From: Saccharum officinarum | Taxonomy: Eukaryota; Streptophyta; Magnoliopsida; Poales; Poaceae | Assembly (NCBI GenBank): GCA_020631735.1 | Contig: CM036179.1 | Location: 21,505,063-21,569,062 of the forward strand | DNA length: 64,000 bases | Direction: 5' to 3' | Part shown: piece by piece, positions 34,651-46,369 of the stretch | Numbering within the stretch: position 1 is the stretch's first letter | How the letters are laid out: every line of letters begins with the position of its first letter | Made by a program: the position numbers and the translations under genes | Notes under the pieces: generated by a model | Databases searched by the model: none | What the model was told of the DNA's origin: nothing | What the model saw: only the letters and a program-made list of their open reading frames with translations

Positions 34651-35030
34651 GAGTATCTCCAGCAATTTTACGATACCTCTCCCTATCTCCATAGAAGTGT
34701 TATATTAGGGACAACTATGTTTTTTTCATGCTCCAGCAGTTTTATAATACCTTTTCTTTTTTTTTCGTGGCCACCAATATTTATCTCATCTCCCCTCAAA
34801 GAAAGTGGGAGATACAACTCCCCCAATATCATGGAGACCATCCCAACTACCATTTTTCAGCCATATTTTCTCTTACGCTCCTGTGGGAGCCATCTTTCAT
34901 ATAGGTATTGGGAGAGATATATTGGGGTACTGTTGCAGCAACTCCCCTAATAAATTTAGAAAGTGATATTGGGTTAGCCAATACTACCTCGTTGGGGGAG
35001 TTGTATCGGAGGAACGCTGAAGACGCTCTA
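34651..35030. mobile_element. TIR element, probable MITE
   Basis: AGTATCTCCAGCAATTTTACG at the left is an imperfect inverted repeat of the right end around GTATCGGAGGAACGCTGAAG. Length is about 380 bp with no coding capacity. The target duplication is unclear, so the superfamily is not assigned. Confidence 0.55.
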
Positions 35031-35348
35031 AGGGAGGTGACCAGATATTTCTCGATGGCCACGTCACTAGCACAAACCTGGCTTGTCGAAAACAGCCGCG
35101 CTCCATTTTTTTTGTAATCCAGGTTAAGGGGGTGCCTAGCCAAGTCTTCCAAACACTCTGGCATTCAGGCACACGCACACGACGGTTCCAGACGGCCGCT
35201 GCACCTGCACGAAGGCAAGCAAGCCTGAGCCGGAATCCGGACGAGAGATCTGCCCGAGCCATGTCCGCCTAGATCAGACCGAACGACGAACCTCTACCTC
35301 AGTACTGCCTGACCATTCGACGCGCAGTCCAACCCAAGGCGCACCACC

Positions 35349-36045
35349 ATGTCCGCCCTGGCACTAGGCGCGGCCGGCACCTGGCCGGAGGCCGTCATCC
35401 AGTGCCTCCTCTTCCTCCTCGCCGCCGGCATGCTCGTCGCGCTCCACTCCCTCCCCCGCCGCGCCGCCCTGCGGCTGCGCCGCTCCGGCGCCGGCGGCGG
35501 CTCCTCCGCGGCCCAGTCGCGCCGGCACTTCGCGCAGGGCGCCCAGCTCCTCGCCCGCGCGCGCGCCGCGGCCCGAAGCCCCCGGCCCGCTCGCCCGCGC
35601 CGCCGTCGCCGAGGCCGACCGCGCCATCGCCCTCGACCCCCGCGACGCCGCCCCGCTCATCCTCAAGGCCCTCGCCCTCGACCTCCAGGGCCACCGCCTC
35701 CCCGCGCTGCGCGCCCTCGACGCCGCCCTCGCGCCGCCTCTCGCCCGCTCGCTCGAGCCGCGCGAGCGAGGGGACGCGCTGGCCAAGCGCGCCGAGATCG
35801 CGCTCGCGCTCCACCGCCGCCGCCGCCTCGACCAGGCCGCTGCCGATCTCGCGGAGGCCGTCCGCCTGAGTCCCCAGAACGCCCGCGCCCATGCCCTTCT
35901 GGGAGAGTGCTACGAGAAGAAGGGGCTCGCCGCCGAAGCTCGGGAAGCCTTCAAGACCGCCGCATCCATCGACACAAAGCTTGGAGCTGCGCTTGACGGG
36001 CTCCGTCGGTTAGACGGAGGCAACGAAGGAGACGAAAGTGACTGA
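35349..36045 (+). CDS. TPR-repeat protein with N-terminal membrane anchor, frame broken by 1 base
   Basis: The frame starts at ATG 35349 ([10 protein letters not shown]). Residues about 16-35 are a hydrophobic segment ([20 protein letters not shown]) that should anchor the protein in a membrane. After about 77 codons the coding signal changes frame at a run of five C (35579-35583). Beyond it the +1 frame continues to the TGA at 36043-36045 with clear tetratricopeptide helices: [16 protein letters not shown], then [15 protein letters not shown] and [14 protein letters not shown] with [12 protein letters not shown]. Total length without the extra base would be 231 residues, a plausible size for a small plant TPR protein. 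The original frame instead runs on in Arg/Pro-rich nonsense to 35996. TPR proteins bind partner proteins; the partner is unknown. The extra base may be a sequencing error or a real mutation. A strong donor-like GTAAGC at 36047 and an acceptor at about 37133 could mark a 3' UTR intron. Confidence 0.75.
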
Positions 36046-36109
36046 TGTAAGCAAACTTATAGCCTTAATAATTCCTGCTTTGAGCTGCTTCGTGCATGAT
36101 ATTGCAGAT

Positions 36110-36355
36110 CACATCTGTAGACTTTATTTGGTTCGTGGAACGAAGTAGTCCGTCATCATCTCACTCTTTAATTTTTTTTAATTTGGTTTGTGGAATGGAA
36201 TCAGTTGATCCATCACCTACCACCTCATTCCTAACAAGCTAATAAATAATACTAATACGAAGAACAAAGTCATTTCATTTCACTAAATTTGAGGAATGAA
36301 CTCATGATGCATCAACCTATCTAGAATGGGTTGATTCCCTAAACTAAACACTCCA
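36110..36355. mobile_element. MITE-like element, TTTGGTTCGTGGAA type
   Basis: TTTATTTGGTTCGTGGAA at the left and TTCCCTAAACTAAACACTCC at the right are loosely inverted. The interior is AT-rich and noncoding. The ends are approximate, and it lies directly downstream of the TPR gene. Confidence 0.45.
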
Positions 36356-38038
36356 TAAATATCTCATGAGTCATGATTTATGCCCCGGATGCTAAATAAA
36401 CATGTTCTTTCACTGCAAACTAGCAAGCCTGAGATAAAAAATTAAAAGGACTATCTCACCATAGTCAATTTTAACAGTGGATGTATATTGGTTTTAAGGA
36501 ACAACAACACTATTGCACAAGCATGATAATAGCAACATCACTTGCCCCTGTTCGCTTGAACTTATCAGCCATGGTACAATGTTTTTCTCTCACAACAAAA
36601 CAGCATAAGCCGGCTTATCAGCCGCAGAAACCATCAGCTAGAAGGAGTCCTAGTTGCCTCTGTTCTTGTTGGTGCTAACTGCTTTTGTATATGGTAAATC
36701 CAACAAGGGCTCCACACCCAGGGACTCTTGCCCCATGTAGTTGCAACAAGACTTAATCAACAGTTGACAGCACTCTCAAAAGAACGATCAACGCTTGGTT
36801 TTGGATGGTGGGCACTGAAAGCGCTCCACACTGATACTTAGAGAACTCACAACGTTTTTTCACACTATCATGGGTAAGCGGGTCCGTCTATACGGTTCAG
36901 ATTTAGAAGGCTCCCAGTCTAGCTCTCCTTCTGTAATCTAAAAAATAATTAAAAAAAGTATGCATATAGTTCGATACTACGGGGAAGGCATGTTGTTCTC
37001 TTGCTGTGGTGAAATAAGTTTTTGTTGTTCACATCTGGTGAAAAAGGTCTTTGTTATTTCTTTATAGGTTTGTTAGTTTGTAGCATGCTTACTATGTTCA
37101 ACCCGAAGCTATAACTACATTTTCCTTTTCAGGAATCTGCTGCTGGTGAGCATTTTACGTCTGTTGTATATTTGTGGTCGAATCCAGTCATGCACATCAA
37201 CCTTCAGGTTCAAATTGGTAAGGTGGTGTGTTATGTGGTCTTGCTGTAATCACTTACCTTAAAGATGCCACTAACCATGATTCACCGTTGTATATTAACA
37301 CATTTTCAATCGAGCGGTAGTATGACTCCATTGTTAACTCTGTTGGTTATGATTCAGCTCAAGTATGCTCTATTTACATATTCCAGCAGTTTCTTTTCCT
37401 GAATAGTGACTCTATTAGTGAATGAAACAGTCACACAGTAACAAAAGTATATGCTTGCATCACTAGATGTTACTTCAATACACTATTTGACTGTTTCAAT
37501 TCTCTTGAACTTAGTTACTGGTAGTGTGACACTTTATAGAGATGATTTGTGATGATCAACAATATATTTTACATTATAGCTCTATATTAGCCCGTGATCC
37601 CATAATTATATACCAGTATCAAATTATCTAATGTGGAGGAACTTAACTATCTCAATAATAATTGTTTTGAAAACAAATACAGTCAAAAGAGGTACAATGA
37701 AACGATATAAACAATCAAAGGTACTGTGGGTTACAAAATTAAACTTCTGGTAATAAGATAAGCCTTTTGTTAAGTGTCAGTGACCTGCCAACAAATGATA
37801 TTGCCTATGTTATCAGTCACCCAATTGCATTATGTCCAGCTGAAACTTGTGACTGTTTTCATCTATGGGAGTGTTTATTTGACCAAGATATGAGAAAATA
37901 ATGCTATCCAGTATCCATACATCTATTCCTTCCTTCCTACTATAAACAACAGGAGTGCAGAATAGATTTTCCTGGTGAAATCTTATCTTCAATTTAGTTA
38001 TCAGATTCAGTTAGCATTGACCAATAAACTTGGCCATA
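36356..38038. other. Intergenic, no gene recognised
   Basis: AT-rich. The patch at 36541-36645 (CCCTGTTCGCTTGAACTTATC and following) resembles a common grass hAT-type MITE end, but only one end is convincing. Part of this region may be 3' UTR or intron of the TPR gene. Confidence 0.45.
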
Positions 38039-38138
38039 NNNNNNNNNNNNNNNNNNNNNNNNNNNNNNNNNNNNNNNNNNNNNNNNNNNNNNNNNNNNNN
38101 NNNNNNNNNNNNNNNNNNNNNNNNNNNNNNNNNNNNNN
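38039..38138. other. Assembly gap of exactly 100 N
   Basis: One hundred N separate contig B from contig C. The right contig begins inside a tandem repeat unit (38139 onward), so the assembly break again falls in repeated sequence. Confidence 0.98.
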
Positions 38139-38411
38139 AAACATAGATTCCTAAAAATAAAATTATCATATTGGTATGCATAAAATGTTGTATCAAAAGT
38201 GTATAAATTATCTAAGGAACTCATACAGTTTTTTCTTATCAAGTATTAACATAATTTAAAATGTATTAAGAGCGTCATTTAGATGTAGTTCGTTATGAGA
38301 GCATTTCTGTGATTGACAAACTTTTACAATAAATATTTGTACTAATATATTCATGTTTACTTGGTGCTGTTTAGCACTATGTTTACCTTTTTAAATAGTT
38401 ATAGATGTGTA

Positions 38412-38642
38412 TTCCCTTCATCCTATTGAAATGTCGTTGTTGACTTTTACTATTCTTGTTTGACTGTTCGTCTTATTAAAATTTTTGTATAAATATTATT
38501 TATTTTGTTATGACTTATTTTATCATTAGAGATACTTTAATAATGATTTACTTTATTATTTGCATACATAATTTAAATAAGACAAAACGGTCAATAAGAA
38601 GTCAAAAAGTTAAAAATGACACTTTCTTATAGGCACGAGAGA
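38412..38642. mobile_element. Stowaway-like MITE in repeat unit A
   Basis: TA then TTCCCTTCATCC opens the element, and the body TATAAATATTATTTATTTTG is shared with 4541-4771. The right end (CTTATAGGCACGAGAG) is decayed and approximate. Confidence 0.6.
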
Positions 38643-39332
38643 TGAAAGGCATAGAGATAGAGGATGAACCTGGATGTCATGAAGGCATTCATCAATTACT
38701 AGTAACCACAACCATAATAAAAAGAGTTACTAGTCCACAGCCATAATCATGACGGTTACAAGTCCAACCATCAACCACAATCAACTTGTGATTAAGTCTC
38801 TGTTGCACCTAGCTTTAATCTGGAGCTTAGGATTTATTTGATTTTAATTAAAAAACTAGGTCAAGTCTGATAAAATCCAACACAACAAACCATATCTACC
38901 GGTGCTCGAGAGCATTGTTGGTTAGATAAAGATATGGATAATTTAAAAGAAAAACTTGGGGTCACTTATATTATCTTTCCTAGTGCTAGGTGTGATTAGT
39001 TCAAAAGAATTTAACAATACTTTCAATTACTTTCAGAAAGAGAAAAGTTGGTAATTTGTAGAAAATGAAATAAATCCAAATGCTATTATTCTTTGTAATT
39101 ATTAGATTACATCGAATTAATGGAAAAATATTTCTAATTAGTATAATAATCAATTTAGATTTTTTTAAATGCGGCTTATACTGTACTTATGTATTGACTC
39201 CATTATGGAGAATAATATGAAGATTTGTGTTGTCAATAATAGGAAAACTTTGTGTTGTTATCCTTGCATTGAATCTCTTCCGTGAAACCATGAGTACTAT
39301 GTAGACTTTAAGCTTTTGATATTTTTAGGGTG

Positions 39333-39790
39333 CGTTTGAAAGGGATCTAGATTCTTGTAGAAACGTTTCAGATATTCTGATTCTCTCAAGAAACGTTTTA
39401 GGAGATGAATTTGAATCACTTTGTGAAATCGTTTGGCTTTTACACTAGATTATGATTCATATGGAATATATTTTCTTCTTAAAAAATGTATAAATAAAAA
39501 TATGTTTCAAAATTAATCTACATTTTTATAGGTGAAAAAGAACTTAAATACAATTTATTAATTTTTTGCATTAAAAAGGATTATAAGTAAAATAAAATAA
39601 AATTGATAACATGTACACGAGCATAAAGAAGCAGAATCGGAACACTACCAAACTACTCAGGAGGATTTAGGAGCTAATGCAGAGATGGTGCAACGTTTCT
39701 TGGTTGAAAGGTCCTCACTTCTATCGTGGCCGTGTTTCTCATGATTTTGAGAAGAATCGAATGGGTTTTGCGTAGCCAAACGACCTCTTG
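39333..39790. mobile_element. Probable MITE between repeat units A and B
   Basis: GGTGCGTTTGAAAGGG at the left and GTAGCCAAACGACCTC at the right are loosely inverted. The internal AAACGTTTCA/GAAACGTTTTA words repeat. Unit B has only a GGCACGTTTGA remnant at the matching place (about 41432), so part of this insertion is specific to unit A. Confidence 0.5.
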
Positions 39791-40173
39791 GTTGTTGAAT
39801 TTTTTTATCTAAATCTACTGATTACTATATTTTTATTTAAATTTTTATTATATTTATTAAATGTTTTATAGATCCTAAATTATACTATTAATTACTATGG
39901 TACGAATAGTCATTTCAGCACCGAGATGTTAAATTTTATATTAAAGAATTTTAATATAGTACTATTATTTAAAAACATAGAGTTCTAAAAATAGAATTAT
40001 CAGTTTTGGTATGGCACAATGTTGTATCAAAAGTGTATAAACTTATCTAAGGAACAACATACAGGTTTTGTTCTTATCGAGTATTAACATAATTTAAAAT
40101 GTATTGAGAGTGTGATTAGTATGTAGTTCGTTAAGAGCATTTTCTATGCTTGATAAACTATTACAATATATAT

Positions 40174-40437
40174 AGGGTGCATTTTTCCTATACGCGCGAA
40201 ATTTTTTCATAAGAGCTCATACTTTTTAATATATTACTAAATACCACTATAATATATATATAATAAGTATAACCATATACTCTACGTATACTTGCATACT
40301 TGACATACATACTACCGTAGATGGTCTAGTATGATTGTATACTTCGTCTACATACACTTTGTCAGGTCATATATATCCTGAATCTAGAGATATACACATG
40401 GAAGTAGCTACACGCGCGTATAGAAAGGAATTTCCCT
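40174..40437. mobile_element. MITE with 25-bp TIRs inserted in repeat unit B
   Basis: AGGGTGCATTTTTCCTATAC and GTATAGAAAGGAATTTCCCT are imperfect inverted repeats (CGCG continues both). Units A (about 38334) and C (about 41623) lack it at the matching site, so they serve as empty sites. The AT-dinucleotide surroundings hide the target duplication. Confidence 0.75.
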
Positions 40438-40522
40438 ATATATATATTTGAACTAATCTATTCATGTTTACTTGGTGCCATTTAGCACTATGTTTACCTT
40501 TTTAAATAATTGTAGATATATA

Positions 40523-40738
40523 CTCCCTCTGTCCCATCGAATGTGTCGTTTTTGACTTTTAGACTTCTTGTTTGATCGTTCATCTTATTCAAAAATTTTG
40601 TATAAATATTATTTATTTTGTTATAACTTATTTTATCATTAGAGATACTTTAATAATGATTTATTTTATTATTTACATAAAATTGTCAAATAAGAAGTCT
40701 AAAATTGAAAAACGACACTTTCTTATAGGCACGAGAGA
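40523..40738. mobile_element. Stowaway-like MITE in repeat unit B
   Basis: TA then CTCCCTCTGTCCCA starts the element. The body matches the unit A MITE and 4541-4771. The right end is decayed, so the end is approximate. Confidence 0.65.
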
Positions 40739-41689
40739 TGGAAGGCAAAGAGGCAGAGGATGAACCTAGACGTCATAAAGGCATTCATCAATTACTAGTA
40801 ACCGCAACCATAATAACAAGAGTTACTGCTTACTAGTCCACAGCCGTAACCATGACCTTTACGAGTCCAACCATCAACCCCAATCAACCCGCCATTAAGT
40901 CTCTATTGCATTTAGCATTTAATCTGGACCCAGGATTTATTTGATTTTAATTAAAATTTATGTCAAACTTATAAAATCCAACACAATAAACCATATCTAC
41001 TGGTGCTCGAGAGCGTTGTTTATTAGATAAAGATATGAGTAATTTAAAAGAAAATTTTGGGGTCACTTATATTATCTTTCCTAGGGCAAGATGTGATTAA
41101 TTCAAAAGAAATTTAACAATACTTTAAATTACTTTTCATAATGACAAAAGTTGGTAATTTTTTATATAATGGAATAAATCCAAATGCTATTATTCTCGGT
41201 AATTATTAGATTACATCGAATTAATGGAAAATATTTCTAATTAGTATGATAATTAATTTAGATTTTTTTAATGTGGCTTATACTATACTTATGTGGTGGC
41301 TCCATTGTGGACAATAATATGAGGATTTGTGTTGTCAATAATATGAAGATTAGTGTTGTCATCCTTTGCATTCAAGAATCTCTTTCGTGATACCACGAGT
41401 ATATATATAGACTTTAAACTTTTAATATTTTTAGGGCACGTTTGATATTAAATTATCAGTATTGGTATGTCATAATGTTCTATAAAAAATGTATAAACTT
41501 ATCTAAGGAACAACTTACATTTTTTGTTCTCACCGAGTATTAACATAATTTAGAATGTATTGAGAGCGCCATTAGTATGTAGTTCATTAAGAGGGATTTT
41601 CTATGCTTGATTAACTATTACATTAATTTCTACTAATCTATTCATGTTTACTTGGTGCCATTTTGCACTATGTTTACTTAGAAACATAT

Positions 41690-42480
41690 ATAGCACATTT
41701 ATTAAAGATATAGAAAAAATAGTGGTAGATGTGCACATTTATAGCACATTTATAAATAGAAACATATATATCACATTTATTAAAGATATAGCACATTTAT
41801 TAAATAGTGGTAAATGTGTATAATTTAGCATTATATGCTTATATTACTATTTAGACATTGATTTGAGTATATAGAAAAAAAATTAAAGGGTTATTAATAT
41901 AGATATGAATTAAAGGGTTTTCTTAATTATCTTTGATAATAGCATAGGTGAATAATTTAGGGATTACTTTGTGTATTTTTTATAATGATTGAAATGGGTA
42001 ATTTTTTTTCGTAAATTCAAGAGATTCAATAGATATTATTAATAACGATGATTAGAGTTTATCAAATTAAAGACAAGATGTTTTTAATTATTGATTTTTT
42101 TATGATTTATTTATCGTTTTTCCTTAGCTTGTGTGGTGAGGGCTAACATTGGAGTCTCCTCTAGAAGTTCCATAGTAAATAGTGAGATTGTTGGCACATG
42201 GGTTTTCTGTTTGAGAAAATGATTTTACTCATTTTTAAAACCACAATGGACATGAATGTTTTTTAAAAAAAACTTACAATGGACACGAAAGTTTTGTTAG
42301 GACTAAACATGAGTGAAACTTTTAAACATCCCAAGCCACACACACCATCCATCCAACATGGTCAATTAAACAAAGTGGCGAAGCCCACCTCGTTGACCCT
42401 TACAACCCACCGGCTCCAAACAAAACTTCTCCCTCCCCCTCTCTCATCAGTCATCCCTCCCGGCCCCATCGCCCGCCGGA
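41690..42480. other. AT-rich upstream region of CYP734A
   Basis: Contains local direct repeats of ATAGCACATTTATTAAA and ACATTTATAAATAGAAACATATAT around 41690-41820. No gene is visible. The distal promoter of CYP734A copy 2 would lie here. Confidence 0.5.
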
Positions 42481-42517
42481 ACGGCCTCTCCCCGTCGACC
42501 TCCGACCTCCCCCACCA

Positions 42518-42525
42518 CTATATAA
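42518..42525 (+). promoter_or_regulatory. TATA box of CYP734A copy 2
   Basis: CTATATAA lies 209 bp upstream of the ATG in a C-rich promoter. A start site about 30 bp downstream would give a 5' UTR of roughly 180 bases. Confidence 0.65.
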
Positions 42526-42611
42526 CCGCCCTGCCCTCCCTTGCCTTCCCTTCTCACCACAGAACCCCCCGCCATTACCACCACCCTTTCCTTCCGAATC
42601 CTCTGTCTCCG

Positions 42612-42617
42612 CGTGCG
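42612..42617 (+). promoter_or_regulatory. Possible brassinosteroid response element (CGTGCG)
   Basis: CGTGCG fits the BZR1-type motif CGTG(T/C)G and lies in the predicted 5' UTR. CYP734A genes are known to respond to brassinosteroid. A 6-mer in GC-rich DNA is weak evidence. Confidence 0.25.
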
Positions 42618-42733
42618 TGGCACACAAAGCGCACGGCCATTACCAGAAACCCAGCTCCGCCCTGCTGCTTGGTTCCATTCCAAGAACCAGCAAGGGAGGA
42701 GAGGAGGAGGAGGCAGAGACGACTCAGACTGCA

Positions 42734-45347
42734 ATGGGGGAGCAGGAGATGGACGCGGGCGGCGCGGGCTGGCTGTCGTGGCGAGCGGCGGCGGTCGCCG
42801 TGGCCGCGTGGCTGGCGCTGCACGTGGCGGCGCGCGTGGCGGACGCGCTGTGGTGGCGGCCCCGTCGCCTGGAGGCGCACTTCGCGGCGCAGGGCGTGCG
42901 CGGGCCGCCGTACCGGTTCCTGCTGGGGTCCGTGAAGGAGATGGTGGGGCTCATGGCGGAGGCCTCGTCCAAGCCCATGTCGCCGCCAACCTCCCACAAC
43001 GCGCTGCCCCGCGTGCTCGCCTTCTACCACTACTGGCGGAAGATCTACGGTGCGTGGCCTCTCTCCCTCCCTCCCGGCTCCCCCACCTCTCGCTTTCGCC
43101 CATGTGTTGCGTCGCCGAGCATGTGTCCCCCCGGCCCGTTCCGTTTGATTGCTCGCTCATCTTTTTGGTTGCGTCTCCGTGATCTGTTCCCTCCCTGTCC
43201 GCTAGCTTTCCGGCGCCCGCTCTCTCTCTCTCTATCTCCTCCTGCAGAATTGCTCCCTTCCCTGTGCATGTCTGTTTGCGGCCAGGGGCTCAGCTTTTGT
43301 CTCTTCTTGTCAGCACGGCACAGCACAGCGCAGCTTCTCTCTCTATCCAATTGCGCCTCTTCGGCTTCTTCCTTCTCCAGACTCATCACTCCCAGAGACA
43401 TGTCAATAATCTCACCTCGGTGGCTGCCCTGCCATGCTGCAAGCTCTTGTCCTTCCCCTGCTCGATCCTGCCCTCTGGCTCTTGCATTCAATGGAGCTGG
43501 GCTTTGGATCATGAGCGGAGCGCATGCACATGGGAGAAAACTAAAACTAGCGCAGAAGTCCAAAGTCTTTTTCTTTCTTTTTTCTTCTTTTCCTCTGGTT
43601 TCTGTGTTCTTGGCAATTCGCGGTTCGTCCATCAGTCAGTTGGTTGGTTGATTGATCGGCGGCGTTGTCCACATGTGCAGGACCGACCTTCTTGATCTGG
43701 TTCGGGCCGACGCCGCGCCTGACGGTGGCGGAGCCGGAGCTGGTGCGCGAGATCTTCCTCACGCGCGCGGAGGCGTTCGACCGCTACGAGGCGCACCCCG
43801 TCGTGCGCCAGCTCGAGGGCGACGGCCTCGTCAGCCTCCACGGCGACAAGTGGGCGCTCCACCGCCGCGTCCTCACCGACGCCTTCTACCCGGACAACCT
43901 CAACGTACGTAAGAGCCTAACAGGCCGCGCCGCGCCGCTCTGCTCTGCTCTTCTTGGTTCGCCGGCCGGTGCGGTGTGCCTGACGCGCGCCATATATTCT
44001 TGTTGGTTCTCTGCAGCGGCTGGTGCCCCACGTCGGCAGGTCGGTGGCGGCGCTGGCGGAGAAGTGGCGCGCCATGGCGGCCGCCGCCGCGAGCGGCGAG
44101 GTGGAGGTGGACGTCGCGGAGTGGTTCCAGGCGGTCACGGAGGAGGCCATCACGCGCGCCACCTTCGGCCGCAGCTACGACGACGGCCGCGTCGTGTTCG
44201 CCATGCAGGGCCGCCTGATGGCCTACGCCTCCGAGGCCTTCCGCAAGGTCCTCGTCCCCGGATACCGGTGCGTACTGCCTACCTAATGGCGGCGCGTCTC
44301 CGTCTCGGATTTTCTTTCAAAGACGGCTAGCGGCTGACCGAAACGTTGCTTGCAGGTTCTTGCCCACCAAGAAGAACTGGCAGTCGTGGAAGCTGGACAG
44401 GGAGATACGGCGGAGCCTGACCCGTCTCATCGCCCGGCGCAGCGACGAGGCCGAGGAGGAGGAGGTTCAGGCCAGCCACTCCGGCGGCGGCTTCCGCGAC
44501 CTTCTCGGCGCCATGATCAATGCCGGCGAGAGGAAGAAGACCCCGGCGGCGATCCCGGTGGCGGACATGCTGGAGGAATGCAAGACGTTCTTCTTCGCCG
44601 GGAAGCAGACGACGACGAACCTCCTGGCCTGGGCCACCGTGCTCCTGGCCATGCACCCGGAGTGGCAGGAGCGCGCCCGCCGCGAGGTCCTCGACGTCTG
44701 CGGCCCCGACGAGCTCCCCTCCAAGGAGCACCTCCCGAGGCTCAAGACGGTGAGTCAGTCAGTCCCACTGCCGCTTCACTTTCCTACCGGCCAATTTCTG
44801 TTCGAATCTCCTTCCTGCCGTGGGCATTTCCGTCATTCCAGTCACCCGCTGAGCGCTGACACGCACTGTTTTCCTCGTGGCATTTCCATTCCAGCTGGGC
44901 ATGATCATCAACGAGACGCTCCGCCTCTACCCGCCGGCGGTGGCCACGATCCGGCGCGCCAAGACGGACGTCCGGCTCTCGGACGGGTGCCTGATCCCGC
45001 GCGACACGGAGCTGCTCATCCCGATCATGGCGATCCACCACGACGCCAGGTTCTGGGGCCCCGACGCGGCCCAGTTCAACCCGGCCCGGTTCGCCGGCGG
45101 CACGGCCAGGGCGGCCAAGCACCCGCTGGCGTTCGTCCCGTTCGGGCTGGGCGCCCGGATGTGCATCGGCCAGAACCTGGCCCTCCTCGAGGCCAAGCTC
45201 ACCGTGGCCGTCCTGCTGCAGCGGTTCGAGATGAAGGCGTCCCCGAACTACGTCCACGCGCCGACCGTCCTGATGCTCCTCTACCCGCAGTACGGAGCGC
45301 CGGTGATCTTCCGGCCACGTTCGCCGGCACCGGCAGCCTCATCATAG
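42734..45347 (+). CDS. CYP734A: CYP734A-type cytochrome P450, brassinosteroid C-26 hydroxylase (complete)
   Basis: Five exons (42734-43049, 43681-43904, 44017-44267, 44356-44749, 44895-45347) with GT/AG borders encode 545 residues, a normal length for the family. The ATG at 42734 has G at +4 and is the only in-frame ATG in the upstream open stretch. Residues about 17-41 form the ER membrane anchor, followed by the hinge RGPPYRF (56-62). AGKQTT (345-350) is the I-helix oxygen-binding motif in CYP734 form. ExxR is at 402-405, FNPARF at 456-461, and the haem loop FGLGARMCIG at 478-487 with Cys485. The whole chain resembles Arabidopsis BAS1/CYP734A1, for example LPRVL-x-FYH-x-WRKIYG and RAAKHP. 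These enzymes hydroxylate castasterone and brassinolide at C-26 using a P450 reductase, lowering active hormone. Feedback induction by the hormone is known for the family. The protein is intact. Copy 1 at the window start matches it in exons 2-5. Confidence 0.96.
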
Positions 45348-45955
45348 CCCAGATGGCAGATGCTTCTTCGCCTGTCTGTCCCGGGCAAGCCCCACATTCT
45401 TTTGTCGAAATTGGCGGAAATGCCGCAGGTCTGCCTGGTGGCCGAAAAACCGTAGGACATGTGCAGAATGACCCAAATACCCCCGCTGTGTATATGCCAA
45501 CAAGTGATACTAGAAGCCAAGAAGCACTAACTTTTTGTCCTAGCCTGCTGCTGCGCCTCGGGGCCCACCCAGGTTGCCCGGAAATGCCCTCGTTAACAGA
45601 CCGGATCAGGCCCAGCCTTCTTTAAGATTTGATGACACACAAGGGGAGGCCGGAGGACCCACACCTCCTCCCCTGTTTTGTTCCCTGCTGCCCCGTGGCG
45701 TCTGGTGTATGTATTTGTATGTATAGAGGTTTGTTATTCCATCTTCTACTATTGTTGTTAGTAGTAGAGACGAAAATGCAATGGAGAAAAGAAAAAAAGA
45801 GATTGAGATGGCAGAGTAATGAAATGGTATGTGTGATTTGTCGGCCTTCTTTCGGTTCTGTGATCGGTGACCCTTTGCAACAATCGCATGTTGTGCTTGG
45901 TGATCAGGTTTTACGTCGGTCCTACACGAATTTTTGTCGATTCTTCTTTTCATTC
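45348..45955 (+). other. 3' untranslated region of CYP734A copy 2 (extent approximate)
   Basis: Noncoding sequence after the stop, with T/G-rich tracts near 45710-45760 and AATGAAAT at about 45817 as a possible polyadenylation signal. It differs from copy 1 by one substitution (45597) and one base in an A run. Confidence 0.45.
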
Positions 45956-46110
45956 ATCAATTAGTGTGTCCTGATTTCACTAGCTTGACCACACATTGTG
46001 CCCCAAGATTAGGGGCGGGATTAGATCACGGGAGATAATCTGGTTCCCATTCCCATGGACGCTAAACTACTATACTTTATATGAAACTATTCGCATTAGT
46101 TACGCACGTA

Positions 46111-46369
46111 CTCCCTTCATATTGGTAAAAGAAGTCATTTTGGACAAGATTTGAGTCAAATATTGGAAATCTAAATCAAGAATAACTTTTAATTTGTTGA
46201 GTTTCAAACTATGAAAACCATATGAATAGATTTGTCTTGAAAAATACTTTCATAAAAATATACAAATATCACTTTTAGATAAATATTTTTATAAAAATAA
46301 GAGGTCAAAGTTATGCTTTGGAGACCGTGTTGCTGTTCAAAACGACTTCTTTTACCAACACGGAGGGAG
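46111..46369. mobile_element. Stowaway-like MITE (copy 2)
   Basis: Same insertion and TA flanks as 2776-3034. Confidence 0.85.

Larger units (their letters stand above)
38139..41690 (+). repeat. AT-rich tandem repeat: two long units and one short unit
   Basis: Unit A (38139 to about 39333), unit B (about 39968-41432) and a partial unit C (about 41445-41685) share the same order of landmarks. These are TAAAATTATCA, GTATAAA...ATCTAAGGAAC, TATTAACATAATTTA, TTCATGTTTACTTGGTGC and GCACTATGTTTAC. A and B also share a Stowaway-like MITE, GAGGATGAACCT, CATTCATCAATTACTAGTAACC and ATATCTAC...GGTGCTCGAGAGC. The units differ visibly at many sites, so the duplication is old. No coding region is present. 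Confidence 0.8.

Noticed and set aside
42617..43651. 344-codon frame starting upstream of the CYP734A ATG and running into intron 1
   Set aside because: It begins at GTG, not ATG; the part after 43049 is intron. The ATG at 42734 gives the normal family N-terminus.
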